Positions 1-5,449 of a stretch of DNA of 24,666 nucleotides are shown here, one piece after another. A program made the translations under genes and the position numbers. The stretch lies in contig CALALV010000176.1 in assembly GCA_937925605.1 (NCBI GenBank), positions 1 to 24,666 on the forward strand, given 5' to 3'. The DNA comes from an uncultured Woeseia sp. GTDB lineage: Bacteria; Pseudomonadota; Gammaproteobacteria; Steroidobacterales; Woeseiaceae. The first letter of the stretch is position 1. Each line of letters begins with the position of its first letter. The notes under the pieces were generated by a model that saw only the letters and a program-made list of their open reading frames with translations, ran no database searches and was not told where the DNA came from.

Positions 1-131
1 GCGGCCGGCGCCGCGGCGCGCGCCAGCAGCAGGGCGGCGGGCAGGCTGTCGCGGGTGAGTCTCAGGTGAGCACCCTAGGCCGGGCGCGCGCGCGTCGCGC
101 CCGATTGCGTCACGTTTTGCTGCCAGCGTTC
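1..131. other. Unassigned left edge
   Basis: No gene can be supported here. The stretch is extremely GC-rich. The minus-strand frame that reads through the first 60 bases has a leucine/alanine-rich translation, but I see no ATG, GTG or TTG to start it after the in-frame TAG. It may be the edge of a gene outside the window. Confidence 0.3.
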
Positions 132-959
132 TCAGTCGGCGGCGGGCGGGCTCACGTGGTACCAGTCGCCGATACGCTCGACCTCGAGCTCGACGCCGAA
201 GGTCTCGGCCAGGTGCGCGCGCGTCAGCACGGCCTCGCGGCTGCCGTCCGCGACGATTCGCCCTTCGCGCAGCAGGATCACCCGGTCGCAGCTCGGCGGC
301 ACCTCGTGCACCGCGTGCGTGACCAGCACGATGTTCTTGCCGGCCCGCACCAGCGCCCGCAGGCGGGCGAGGTAGTCGAAGCTCGCGGCCAGGTCGAGCC
401 CGGCGGTCGGCTCGTCGAGTACCAGCGTGTGCGGGTCGTGCACCAGCGCGCGCGCGAGCAGGCAGCGTCGCTGCTGGCCGGTGGAGAGCTTGCCGAAGGG
501 CCGCTCCGCGTACTCGGCCACGCCGAGCTCCGCCATGACCGCACGGGCGCGGCGCAGCTGCTCCTGCGTGACCTGCCGGGCCAGCAGCCCGTGCACGCCG
601 ATGCTCGCGAGGAACCCGGAGACCACGACGTCGAGGCCGCGCACGCCCTCGCGGTAGCGGTGCTGCAGGTCATGCGAAACCAGCCCGATGTGCGTGCGCA
701 GCTCCCAGACGTTCCAGGTCTCCCGGCCGAGGATGCGCACCGAGCTGCCCGGCCGGACCACCGGGTAGAGTTCGCGGGTGACCAGCTTGAGCAAGGTCGA
801 CTTGCCGGAGCCGTTCGGGCCGAGGATTGCCACCTGCCGGTGTTGCTCGATCGTCAGGTCGAAATTCTCGAACACCCGGGTGCTGCCGCGGTACACGGTC
901 GCGCGGCGGATGTCGATCAGCGGCGCCTCCGCCGTCGTGTCCGTGTGCCTGTCCTGCAT
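132..959 (-). CDS. ABC transporter ATP-binding protein (ModF/YlmA-like)
   Basis: This 275-aa protein is a stand-alone ABC ATPase. It has Walker A GPNGSGKST at residues 47-55, a signature LSTGQQ (variant of LSGGQ) at 158-163, Walker B LVLDEP at 179-184 with the D-loop AGLD following, and the switch histidine H215 in LVTHAVHE. The Q-loop region reads GLVSHDLQ. It most resembles the ModF/YlmA type of single-domain ATPases (COG1119), whose substrate is poorly known. The reading frame stays open upstream, but I chose the ATG at 959 because sequence similar to the family begins just after it and the upstream part overlaps the MATE gene. No permease partner is visible. The MATE gene ends 56 bases upstream on the same strand, so the two may be co-transcribed. 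Family assignment is secure; the transported substrate is unknown. Confidence 0.85.
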   Translation of the reverse strand: MQDRHTDTTAEAPLIDIRRATVYRGSTRVFENFDLTIEQHRQVAILGPNGSGKSTLLKLVTRELYPVVRPGSSVRILGRETWNVWELRTHIGLVSHDLQHRYREGVRGLDVVVSGFLASIGVHGLLARQVTQEQLRRARAVMAELGVAEYAERPFGKLSTGQQRRCLLARALVHDPHTLVLDEPTAGLDLAASFDYLARLRALVRAGKNIVLVTHAVHEVPPSCDRVILLREGRIVADGSREAVLTRAHLAETFGVELEVERIGDWYHVSPPAAD

Positions 960-1015
960 GGATCGTCCGCCGCTGTGCCGGGCCTCGTCGCTGCCGATGA
1001 TACCGGCGCCCGGGT

Positions 1016-2437
1016 TCAGGCGCGCGCGCGCCGCCAGCCGCCGCGCCGGAACACCAGCACGCCGGTGAGTGTCAGCAGCGACTCGCTGACGACGATGGCG
1101 GTGAACACGCCGTTCGGTCCCATGCCGAAGGCGGTCGCCAGCCAGTACGCGAGCGGGATCTGCAGCAGCCAGAAGCAGATGAAGTTCAGGAACGACGGCG
1201 TGCGCGTATCGCCGGCGCCGTTCATCGCCTGGATGATGATCATGCCGACAGCGTACATCGGGTAGCCGATGCCGAGGATGCGCAGGCACGCGCTGCCGTA
1301 GCGCAGGATTTCCGGGTCGGCGCTGAACAGCAGCACGATCTGCGGCGCGAGCAGGAACAGCAGGAGTCCCAGCGTGGCCAGGAACAGCGCGTTGAAGCGC
1401 GCCGCGACCCAGACCGAGCGCTCCGCGCGGTCGGGCTCGCCGGCGCCGAGGTTCTGGCCGACCATCGTTGCCGCCGCGTTGCCGAGTCCCCAGGCGGGCA
1501 GCAGCGCGAACTCGATCAGGCGCAGCGCGATCGTGTAGGCCGCAACCGGCGCGCTGCCGTACAAGGCGACGATGCGCATGATCGCAATCCAGCTCGAGGT
1601 AGCGATCAGGAACTGGCCGACGCCGCCGACCGAGATGGCCAGCATGCGCCGGATCAGCGTGGGCGCGATGCGCAGATGGGCAATGCCGAAATGCAGCCGC
1701 CCGCGCCCGCCGAACAGGTACCAGACCAGGTAGGCACAGCCGGTGCCGCGGCCGATCGTCGTCGCGATGGCGGCGCCGGTCACGCCGAGTTCCGGGAACG
1801 GGCCGAGGCCGAATATCAGGCAGGGGTCGAGCAGGATGTTGAGGCCGTTGGCCAGCATCAGCGCCCGCAGCGCGACCGGTGCGTCACCGGCGCCGCGGAA
1901 GGCCGCGTTCAGCAGGAACAGGAACAGGATGCTGGCCGAGCCGCCGATCAGCACCGTCGTGTAGCCGCTGCCGATCGCGATGACCTCGGCGTCCGCGCCC
2001 ATCATCGCCAGCAGGTCCGGGCCGAAGCTGACGCCCACGGCGCCGATCGCGACCGACAGCACGAGCCCGACCCAGATCGCCTGCCCGGTTACGCGCGCGG
2101 CGGCCTCGGAGTCACCCGCGCCGATGCGTCGCGCGACCATCGCGGTGACGCCCATGCCCAGCCCGATAGCGACCGCGTACAGCACCGTGATCAGCGCCTC
2201 GGTGATGCCGACGGCTGCGACCGCGGCGGTGCCCAGCCGCGAGACGAAGGCGATGTCGACGACCGCGAAGATCGCCTCCATCGACATCTCGAGCATCATC
2301 GGTATTGCCAGCAGCCCGAGGGCGCGGCGGATCGAGCCGCGGGTGAAGTCGGCTTCGTTGTCCGACAGCGCTTCACGTACGAATGCCAGCGCACGCCGCC
2401 AGCCGTTCGCCTGTTGTTCCTGGAGTTCGTAAGTCAT
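1016..2437 (-). CDS. MATE family efflux transporter
   Basis: This 473-aa protein has about twelve hydrophobic segments in two similar halves, the pattern of MATE (NorM/DinF-type) cation-coupled drug exporters of the inner membrane. The N-terminal 35 residues are soluble, and the first membrane segment begins near IRRALGLLAIPMMLEMSMEA. Family-like features include the repeated glycine-rich RGAGDAP and NGAGDTR loops, one in each half, typical of MATE proteins. The ATG at 2437 is preceded at a good distance by AGGA on the minus strand. Length is normal for the family (about 450-480). It is the first gene of a probable two-gene transcript with the ABC ATPase. The substrate cannot be told from sequence. 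Confidence 0.9.
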   Translation of the reverse strand: MTYELQEQQANGWRRALAFVREALSDNEADFTRGSIRRALGLLAIPMMLEMSMEAIFAVVDIAFVSRLGTAAVAAVGITEALITVLYAVAIGLGMGVTAMVARRIGAGDSEAAARVTGQAIWVGLVLSVAIGAVGVSFGPDLLAMMGADAEVIAIGSGYTTVLIGGSASILFLFLLNAAFRGAGDAPVALRALMLANGLNILLDPCLIFGLGPFPELGVTGAAIATTIGRGTGCAYLVWYLFGGRGRLHFGIAHLRIAPTLIRRMLAISVGGVGQFLIATSSWIAIMRIVALYGSAPVAAYTIALRLIEFALLPAWGLGNAAATMVGQNLGAGEPDRAERSVWVAARFNALFLATLGLLLFLLAPQIVLLFSADPEILRYGSACLRILGIGYPMYAVGMIIIQAMNGAGDTRTPSFLNFICFWLLQIPLAYWLATAFGMGPNGVFTAIVVSESLLTLTGVLVFRRGGWRRARA

Positions 2438-2745
2438 GCGTTCCTGGCCTTGTCGCCGGATGCGCGCGCCGGGCGCGACACATCATCGTTCCGGTAGCGT
2501 GGCCGGAAACGCACGGATTCGGGCGATTCGGGCTACGCGCTCTGGTCGCGGAGTCGCGGCGTGACGACGGCAGGCATCCCGTCCCCGCCACGCAGGCGCT
2601 GCCGCAACGGCAAGCAGTCGGGCATTGTCGGAATGTTGTGCATCGGCGGCTCGGAAAGCGGGCGTGACCCGTTTGCGGACTTACCCGGCGGATGCTAAAC
2701 GATTGTCGATAGCTGTCAAAGCGCCGGCGCCGGAGGCAACGACTG
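2438..2745. other. Intergenic region between divergent genes
   Basis: About 308 bases separate the divergently transcribed MATE gene and the 51-aa membrane protein. I found no convincing gene on either strand. A GGAGG at 2732-2736 is the ribosome-binding site of the downstream small gene. A promoter for each flank must lie here, but I see no clear -35/-10 pair; TTGCGG and TAAACG around 2672-2700 are only a weak candidate. Confidence 0.4.
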
Positions 2746-2901
2746 ATGAGCACAGGATTCCTGCTGGCCGCGCTGCTGGTCGTCCTGTTCCTCGGCTGGG
2801 TCGTGGCGCGGGTCCGACAGCATGCGCGGCGCAGCCGCGAGCAATGGGAAGCCGTGGACAAGTCGCGCTTGCGCGAGTGGGATGACGAAGACGACTGGTG
2901 A
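2746..2901 (+). CDS. Small single-pass membrane protein, 51 aa
   Basis: A complete 51-codon frame starts at an ATG with a perfect GGAGG nine bases upstream (2732-2736) and ends with TGA. Residues 4-22 form one hydrophobic segment (FLLAALLVVLFLGWVVARV), followed by a basic, glutamine/arginine-rich stretch and a strongly acidic, tryptophan-containing tail (EWDDEDDW). The layout suggests an inner-membrane protein with its N-terminus at the membrane and a charged cytoplasmic tail (positive-inside rule). The strong ribosome-binding site, clean hydrophobic segment and isolated position support a real gene. I recognise no family. It lies 90 bases upstream of the lipoprotein gene on the same strand, but a possible promoter in between makes co-transcription uncertain. 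Confidence 0.7.
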   Translation: MSTGFLLAALLVVLFLGWVVARVRQHARRSREQWEAVDKSRLREWDDEDDW

Positions 2902-2936
2902 GGCGCGGCTCCGTGCGGCGCGGCCGCATTTTCGGC

Positions 2937-2942
2937 TACACT
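2937..2942 (+). promoter_or_regulatory. Candidate -10 element upstream of lipoprotein gene
   Basis: TACACT in the context GGCTACACTCTCGCC lies 49 bases before the start of the lipoprotein gene. The same TAnACT-plus-CGC pattern appears before the SH3/anchor gene (8803) and the zinc-finger gene (16332). No good -35 hexamer is visible at the usual spacing, so this is tentative. Confidence 0.35.
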
Positions 2943-2991
2943 CTCGCCTTTTCGCCGGCGCCCCGTGCGCGGCGAGCGCACGGAGCCCGCA

Positions 2992-3882
2992 ATGACCCAG
3001 ATTCCCGTTCGCGCCGCCAGGTCGAGCCTGTTGCTGTCCCTCGTTGCATTGCTCGCCGCCTGCGGCGGTGGCGACGAGGGCAGCGCGGCGCGCGATCACG
3101 TCGACGCGATGTCACGCGAGCATGCCGCCGACACGGGCACGCCCGGCCCGGCGACCGGGGTCGCGCCGGCGCGCGAGGTCATTGCAGAGCGCCTGCCGTA
3201 CGCGGAGGTCGACGAGGAGCTCGTCTACGGCTACTTCGTGTTCCCGGCCGACATGGTCGAGCCGCTGCCGGCCGTGATCATGATCCACGAGTGGTGGGGA
3301 CTGAACGACAGTATCCGCGCGATGGCCGACCGGCTCGCCGCGGAAGGCTACATCGTGCTGGCCGTGGACCTGTTCGGTGGCCGGACTTCCGAGTCGCCCG
3401 CCGGCGCGCGCGAGTTGATGCTCGACGTCGTCGAGAACCCTGAGCTCGCCAACGAGAACCTGCGACAGGCCTGGGAGTTCCTGGACGGTACCGCGGGCGC
3501 GCCTGCGATCGCGGCGCTCGGCTGGTGTTTCGGCGGCGGCTGGTCGCTGAACACGGCCCTGTTGTTTCCGGAGCGCCTGGCGGCGGCCGTCATCTACTAC
3601 GGCCAGGTCAGCGACGACGAAGATCGCCTGCGGCCGCTGGCAATGCCGATTCTCGGCATATTCGCGGAAGAGGATCGCGGTATTCCGGTCGAGTCGGTGC
3701 AGGCCTTCGAGCAGGCTCTCGAACGCTTGCGCAAGGATTACGACATCCGCGTCTATCCCGGCGTCGGCCACGCGTTCGCGAACCCGAGCGGCAACAACTA
3801 CGACGCGGAAACTGCGGCCGAGGCGTGGCAGGTGACGCTTGCGTTCCTCGACCGGCACCTGCACGGCGCTGCCGGCAACTGA
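2992..3882 (+). CDS. Dienelactone hydrolase family lipoprotein
   Basis: This 296-aa protein is an exported alpha/beta-hydrolase of the dienelactone hydrolase family. I chose the ATG at 2992 over an in-frame ATG 27 bases upstream because GGAG sits six bases before it and it directly begins a lipoprotein signal. The signal has a hydrophobic core at residues 12-22 and a lipobox LAAC with the modified cysteine at C24. The catalytic triad is visible: Cys179 in GWCFGGG, Asp228 in AEEDRG and His260 in GVGHAF. The conserved IHEWWGLN segment at 98-105 is also present. Residues 25-60 are a polar linker. Known family members hydrolyse lactones and esters; the substrate here is unknown. Being lipid-anchored in the envelope is less common than the cytosolic form. 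It converges with the next gene, leaving six bases between stops. Confidence 0.88.
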   Translation: MTQIPVRAARSSLLLSLVALLAACGGGDEGSAARDHVDAMSREHAADTGTPGPATGVAPAREVIAERLPYAEVDEELVYGYFVFPADMVEPLPAVIMIHEWWGLNDSIRAMADRLAAEGYIVLAVDLFGGRTSESPAGARELMLDVVENPELANENLRQAWEFLDGTAGAPAIAALGWCFGGGWSLNTALLFPERLAAAVIYYGQVSDDEDRLRPLAMPILGIFAEEDRGIPVESVQAFEQALERLRKDYDIRVYPGVGHAFANPSGNNYDAETAAEAWQVTLAFLDRHLHGAAGN

Positions 3883-3888
3883 GGCACG

Positions 3889-4413
3889 TCAGTCGGGCTG
3901 TGTGCCCGGCGCTTCGACGCTGCGCTCGCAGACCAGCGTGACGCCGAGCGGCCGGCTCGCGTAGGCCAGCCGCTGCTGCTCACCGGCGACGCAGAGCAGC
4001 GATGCGTGCGCGGAGAGCGCGGCGTCGATGCGGAGTTCCTCCGCCCCCGCACCTGGCGGCGGCGCGGCCGTGTCGTCAGCGACGCAGAATCCGGATACGG
4101 GCAGGGGTGCGAGTTGCTGCGCCGGCACCTTGAGTTCGGCCGAGACCGGCAGCGTGCCGTCCGCGAGCTCGAGCGCGCGGCGCGTGTCGGCGACGCTGAC
4201 CGAGACCGCGGCCACCTGCCAGTCCGCCGGGCACAGCGCTTCGATTGCGAAGCGATACTCGAGGTCGGGCAGGCTCAGGAATTCGCGGCCGGCCGGGCGC
4301 GGGCCGATGCCGACCTCGGGCGCGTCCGCGCGGATTTCGAGCTGCGGCCGGTCCGCGCCGCTCGCGCCGGCGGCCAGCGCCAGTGCCAGCAGAGGAAACA
4401 TTCGTGCGATCAT
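3889..4413 (-). CDS. Exported protein of unknown function
   Basis: This 174-aa frame begins MIARMFPLLALALAAGASGA, a plausible signal peptide with cleavage after the GASGA region. The frame stays open upstream, but the signal peptide fixes the start at 4413 (or the ATG at 4401 four codons later). The mature part has three cysteines (in EALCPADW, SGFCVADD and LLCVAGE) plus a fourth near the C-terminus (LVCERS), so disulfides are possible in the periplasm. I recognise no domain. The gene is divergent from the PGPGW gene (73-base gap) and convergent with the lipoprotein gene. Base composition and codon use match its neighbours. Confidence 0.65.
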   Translation of the reverse strand: MIARMFPLLALALAAGASGADRPQLEIRADAPEVGIGPRPAGREFLSLPDLEYRFAIEALCPADWQVAAVSVSVADTRRALELADGTLPVSAELKVPAQQLAPLPVSGFCVADDTAAPPPGAGAEELRIDAALSAHASLLCVAGEQQRLAYASRPLGVTLVCERSVEAPGTQPD

Positions 4414-4486
4414 CGGTCCAAGGCTACGATACGAAGCAGAAAAAACAAGCCGCCTCGCGCTGCGGGCCGGCGCCACCGTCCATGCC

Positions 4487-4756
4487 ATGAACGCCGCCAT
4501 CAATTTCACCTACCGTCTCGCCCGCCGCATCGTCATCGGCGTCGTGGGCGCGACCGTACTGCTGGTCGGGCTGGTGATGCTGGTGACGCCCGGTCCGGGC
4601 CTCGTGGTCATCCCGGTTGGTCTGGCGATCCTCGGTCTAGAGTTCGCCTGGGCGCGTCGCTGGCTTGCGCACGTGCGCCAGCGCGTCAGCGAGGAGTCGC
4701 GGCGGCGGTTCTCGCGGCGCGTCGACCAGCGCCGCGACGAGGCTGAAGGCCGCTGA
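4487..4756 (+). CDS. PGPGW-type transmembrane protein
   Basis: This 89-aa protein has two hydrophobic segments (about residues 15-34 and 39-55) joined by the turn TPGPG, the hallmark of the PGPGW putative transmembrane family. Here leucine replaces the usual tryptophan (PGPGL). The C-terminal 30 residues are highly charged and arginine-rich and probably cytoplasmic. The ATG at 4487 is the only sensible start, because upstream codons of this frame overlap the divergent exported-protein gene. Function is not known for the family. The gene is monocistronic as far as can be seen. Confidence 0.8.
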   Translation: MNAAINFTYRLARRIVIGVVGATVLLVGLVMLVTPGPGLVVIPVGLAILGLEFAWARRWLAHVRQRVSEESRRRFSRRVDQRRDEAEGR

Positions 4757-4813
4757 GGGCCGCGCCGTTGCCGGGCGCGCCAGCGCCCGTCACCTTGTAA
4801 AATTCGCAGGCAG

Positions 4814-4857
4814 AAAAAAGGGCCGGGAAGCTGCCCGACACGGACGCTTCCCGGCCC
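4814..4857 (-). terminator. Intrinsic terminator of the small-gene/sRNA transcript
   Basis: A perfect 12-bp stem pairs GGGCCGGGAAGC (4820-4831) with GCTTCCCGGCCC (4846-4857) around a 14-base loop. Plus-strand AAAAAA at 4814-4819 becomes UUUUUU directly after the stem on the minus strand. The U-tract is on that side only, so it terminates minus-strand transcription coming from the 77-aa gene. Confidence 0.92.
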
Positions 4858-4987
4858 CGTAGCATTCGCGGCAGATGGGGGGGGTATCTGCCGCCGGACC
4901 GGCGGGGGAGCCGGCCCGTTGCGCAGGCGCTAGCGCCTGCGCGCCGTCGGGGCGCAAACGAGGCAGTCAGGGGGGGAGAGTGCCTCG
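4814..4987 (-). ncRNA. Candidate C-rich-loop small RNA / structured 3' UTR
   Basis: Read on the minus strand, this 174-base stretch folds into a chain of hairpins ending in the intrinsic terminator. Hairpin 1 (4987-4959) has the 7-bp stem CGAGGCA/TGCCTCG and a 15-base loop containing C7. A 5-bp GCGCC/GGCGC hairpin (4955-4941) competes with a perfect 22-bp palindrome at 4942-4921. The next hairpin (4917-4896) has an 8-bp stem with one G-U pair and the loop UCCCCC. The next (4894-4868) has a 9-bp stem GCGGCAGAT/ATCTGCCGC and the loop ACCCCCCCC. C-rich unpaired loops that can pair with G-rich ribosome-binding sites are the signature of sRNAs such as Xanthomonas sX13 and alphaproteobacterial alpha-r14/CcsR. 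The 5' end is not known: it may be cut from the 77-aa mRNA or have its own start. Homology to a named family is not claimed. Confidence 0.65.
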
Positions 4988-5014
4988 ATCGCCAGTGCCG
5001 CCGTACGACCGGTG

Positions 5015-5038
5015 CCTGTCTCAGTCGGCCGAGACAGG
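5015..5038 (-). other. Hairpin across the stop codon of the 77-aa gene
   Basis: A perfect 8-bp inverted repeat, CCTGTCTC (5015-5022) and GAGACAGG (5031-5038), encloses an 8-base loop and includes part of the TGA stop at 5021-5023. In the minus-strand RNA it would sit between the coding region and the C-loop hairpins, where it could protect or mark a processing boundary. Confidence 0.55.
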
Positions 5039-5254
5039 GTTGGGTTCGGGCCTGGCAGGCTCGACCGACAGGTCGACCCGGGTATCGGCGCGCATGCGCT
5101 CGAGCGTCTCTTCGACCGCCTCGCGCGCCGCGGACTTCGCCTGCTCCCGCGTCTCCTGCGCGGCCGGCCGCGGATCGCTGTCCGCCGCCAGCGCCGGTGC
5201 GATGCCGGCCAGGAGAACCGTCGCCAGCGCGACCCATGTTGCTGTGCTGTTCAT
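5021..5254 (-). CDS. Small exported protein, 77 aa, sigma54-controlled (predicted)
   Basis: The protein begins with a clear signal peptide (hydrophobic core at residues 7-18, cleavage likely after ALA at 21-23). A short mature part of about 54 residues is rich in Ala, Glu, Arg and Pro, with a probable amphipathic helix at 33-58 (QETREQAKSAAREAVEETLE). The start at 5254 is set by the signal peptide and by AGAGGAAG seven bases upstream. The same frame runs open far upstream, antisense to the activator gene, and that part is not coding. I recognise no family. The gene is divergent from the sigma54 activator at 5450, has a -24/-12 promoter 70 bases upstream of its ATG, and is followed by the C-loop hairpins and terminator. 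Confidence 0.72.
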   Translation of the reverse strand: MNSTATWVALATVLLAGIAPALAADSDPRPAAQETREQAKSAAREAVEETLERMRADTRVDLSVEPARPEPNPVSAD

Positions 5255-5322
5255 TGCTGCTTCCTCTGCATGTTCCCCACGCCGCTTCCGTTGGCGCGGG
5301 GTATCGATGTCGCGATAGCCAC

Positions 5323-5338
5323 TGCAGCAAGCGTGCCA
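5323..5338 (-). promoter_or_regulatory. Sigma54 (-24/-12) promoter of the 77-aa gene
   Basis: On the minus strand the sequence reads TGGCACG-CTTG-CTGCA. GG lies at 5337-5336, exactly ten bases follow, and GC lies at 5325-5324. This matches the RpoN consensus TGGCACG-N4-TTGCA at all but one defined position. The predicted start is near 5312, leaving a leader of about 58 bases before the ATG at 5254. The divergent gene encodes a sigma54 activator, which strengthens the call. Confidence 0.8.
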
Positions 5339-5384
5339 ATTCCGCTTTATCCAAGCGCAACAATGACTTGCCTCGGTTGCAGGG

Positions 5385-5439
5385 TTACGGAAAATCGTGA
5401 TTAACGAAATATCGTTTGCAGAATAACGAAATTCCGTTA
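5385..5439. promoter_or_regulatory. Tandem activator-binding sites (UAS), candidate
   Basis: Two close copies of an imperfect palindrome occur: AACGAAATATCGTT at 5403-5416 and TAACGAAATTCCGTTA at 5424-5439. Their matching bases are 22 bp apart, about two helical turns. A weaker third copy, TTACGGAAAATCGTGA, lies at 5385-5400. They sit about 70-130 bp upstream of the predicted sigma54 start (5312), the usual place for enhancer-protein sites. The nearest copy ends 10 bases before the activator's own ATG, which would also allow autoregulation. Confidence 0.62.
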
Positions 5440-5443
5440 GTCT
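5416..5443 (+). promoter_or_regulatory. Possible sigma70 promoter of the activator gene
   Basis: TTGCAG (5416-5421), a 16-base spacer and TAGTCT (5438-5443) form a weak -35/-10 pair. A start about seven bases on would fall at or near the ATG at 5450, where there is no visible Shine-Dalgarno sequence, so a leaderless message is possible. It overlaps the proximal operator copy. Confidence 0.3.
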
Positions 5444-5449
5444 CCGCGC

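Noticed and set aside
66..1265. Plus-strand 399-codon frame at the left side
   Set aside because: It lies antisense to the ABC ATPase and MATE genes, both with clear motifs, and its translation is arginine/alanine-rich without domains.
4814..4857. Terminator for the plus-strand PGPGW gene
   Set aside because: On the plus strand the stem is followed by CCGTAGC with no T-run, so it only fits minus-strand termination.
5000..5020. Second sigma54-like promoter just upstream of the sRNA hairpins
   Set aside because: AGGCACC-type sequence is present on the minus strand, but the -12 element is AC instead of GC at the required spacing.
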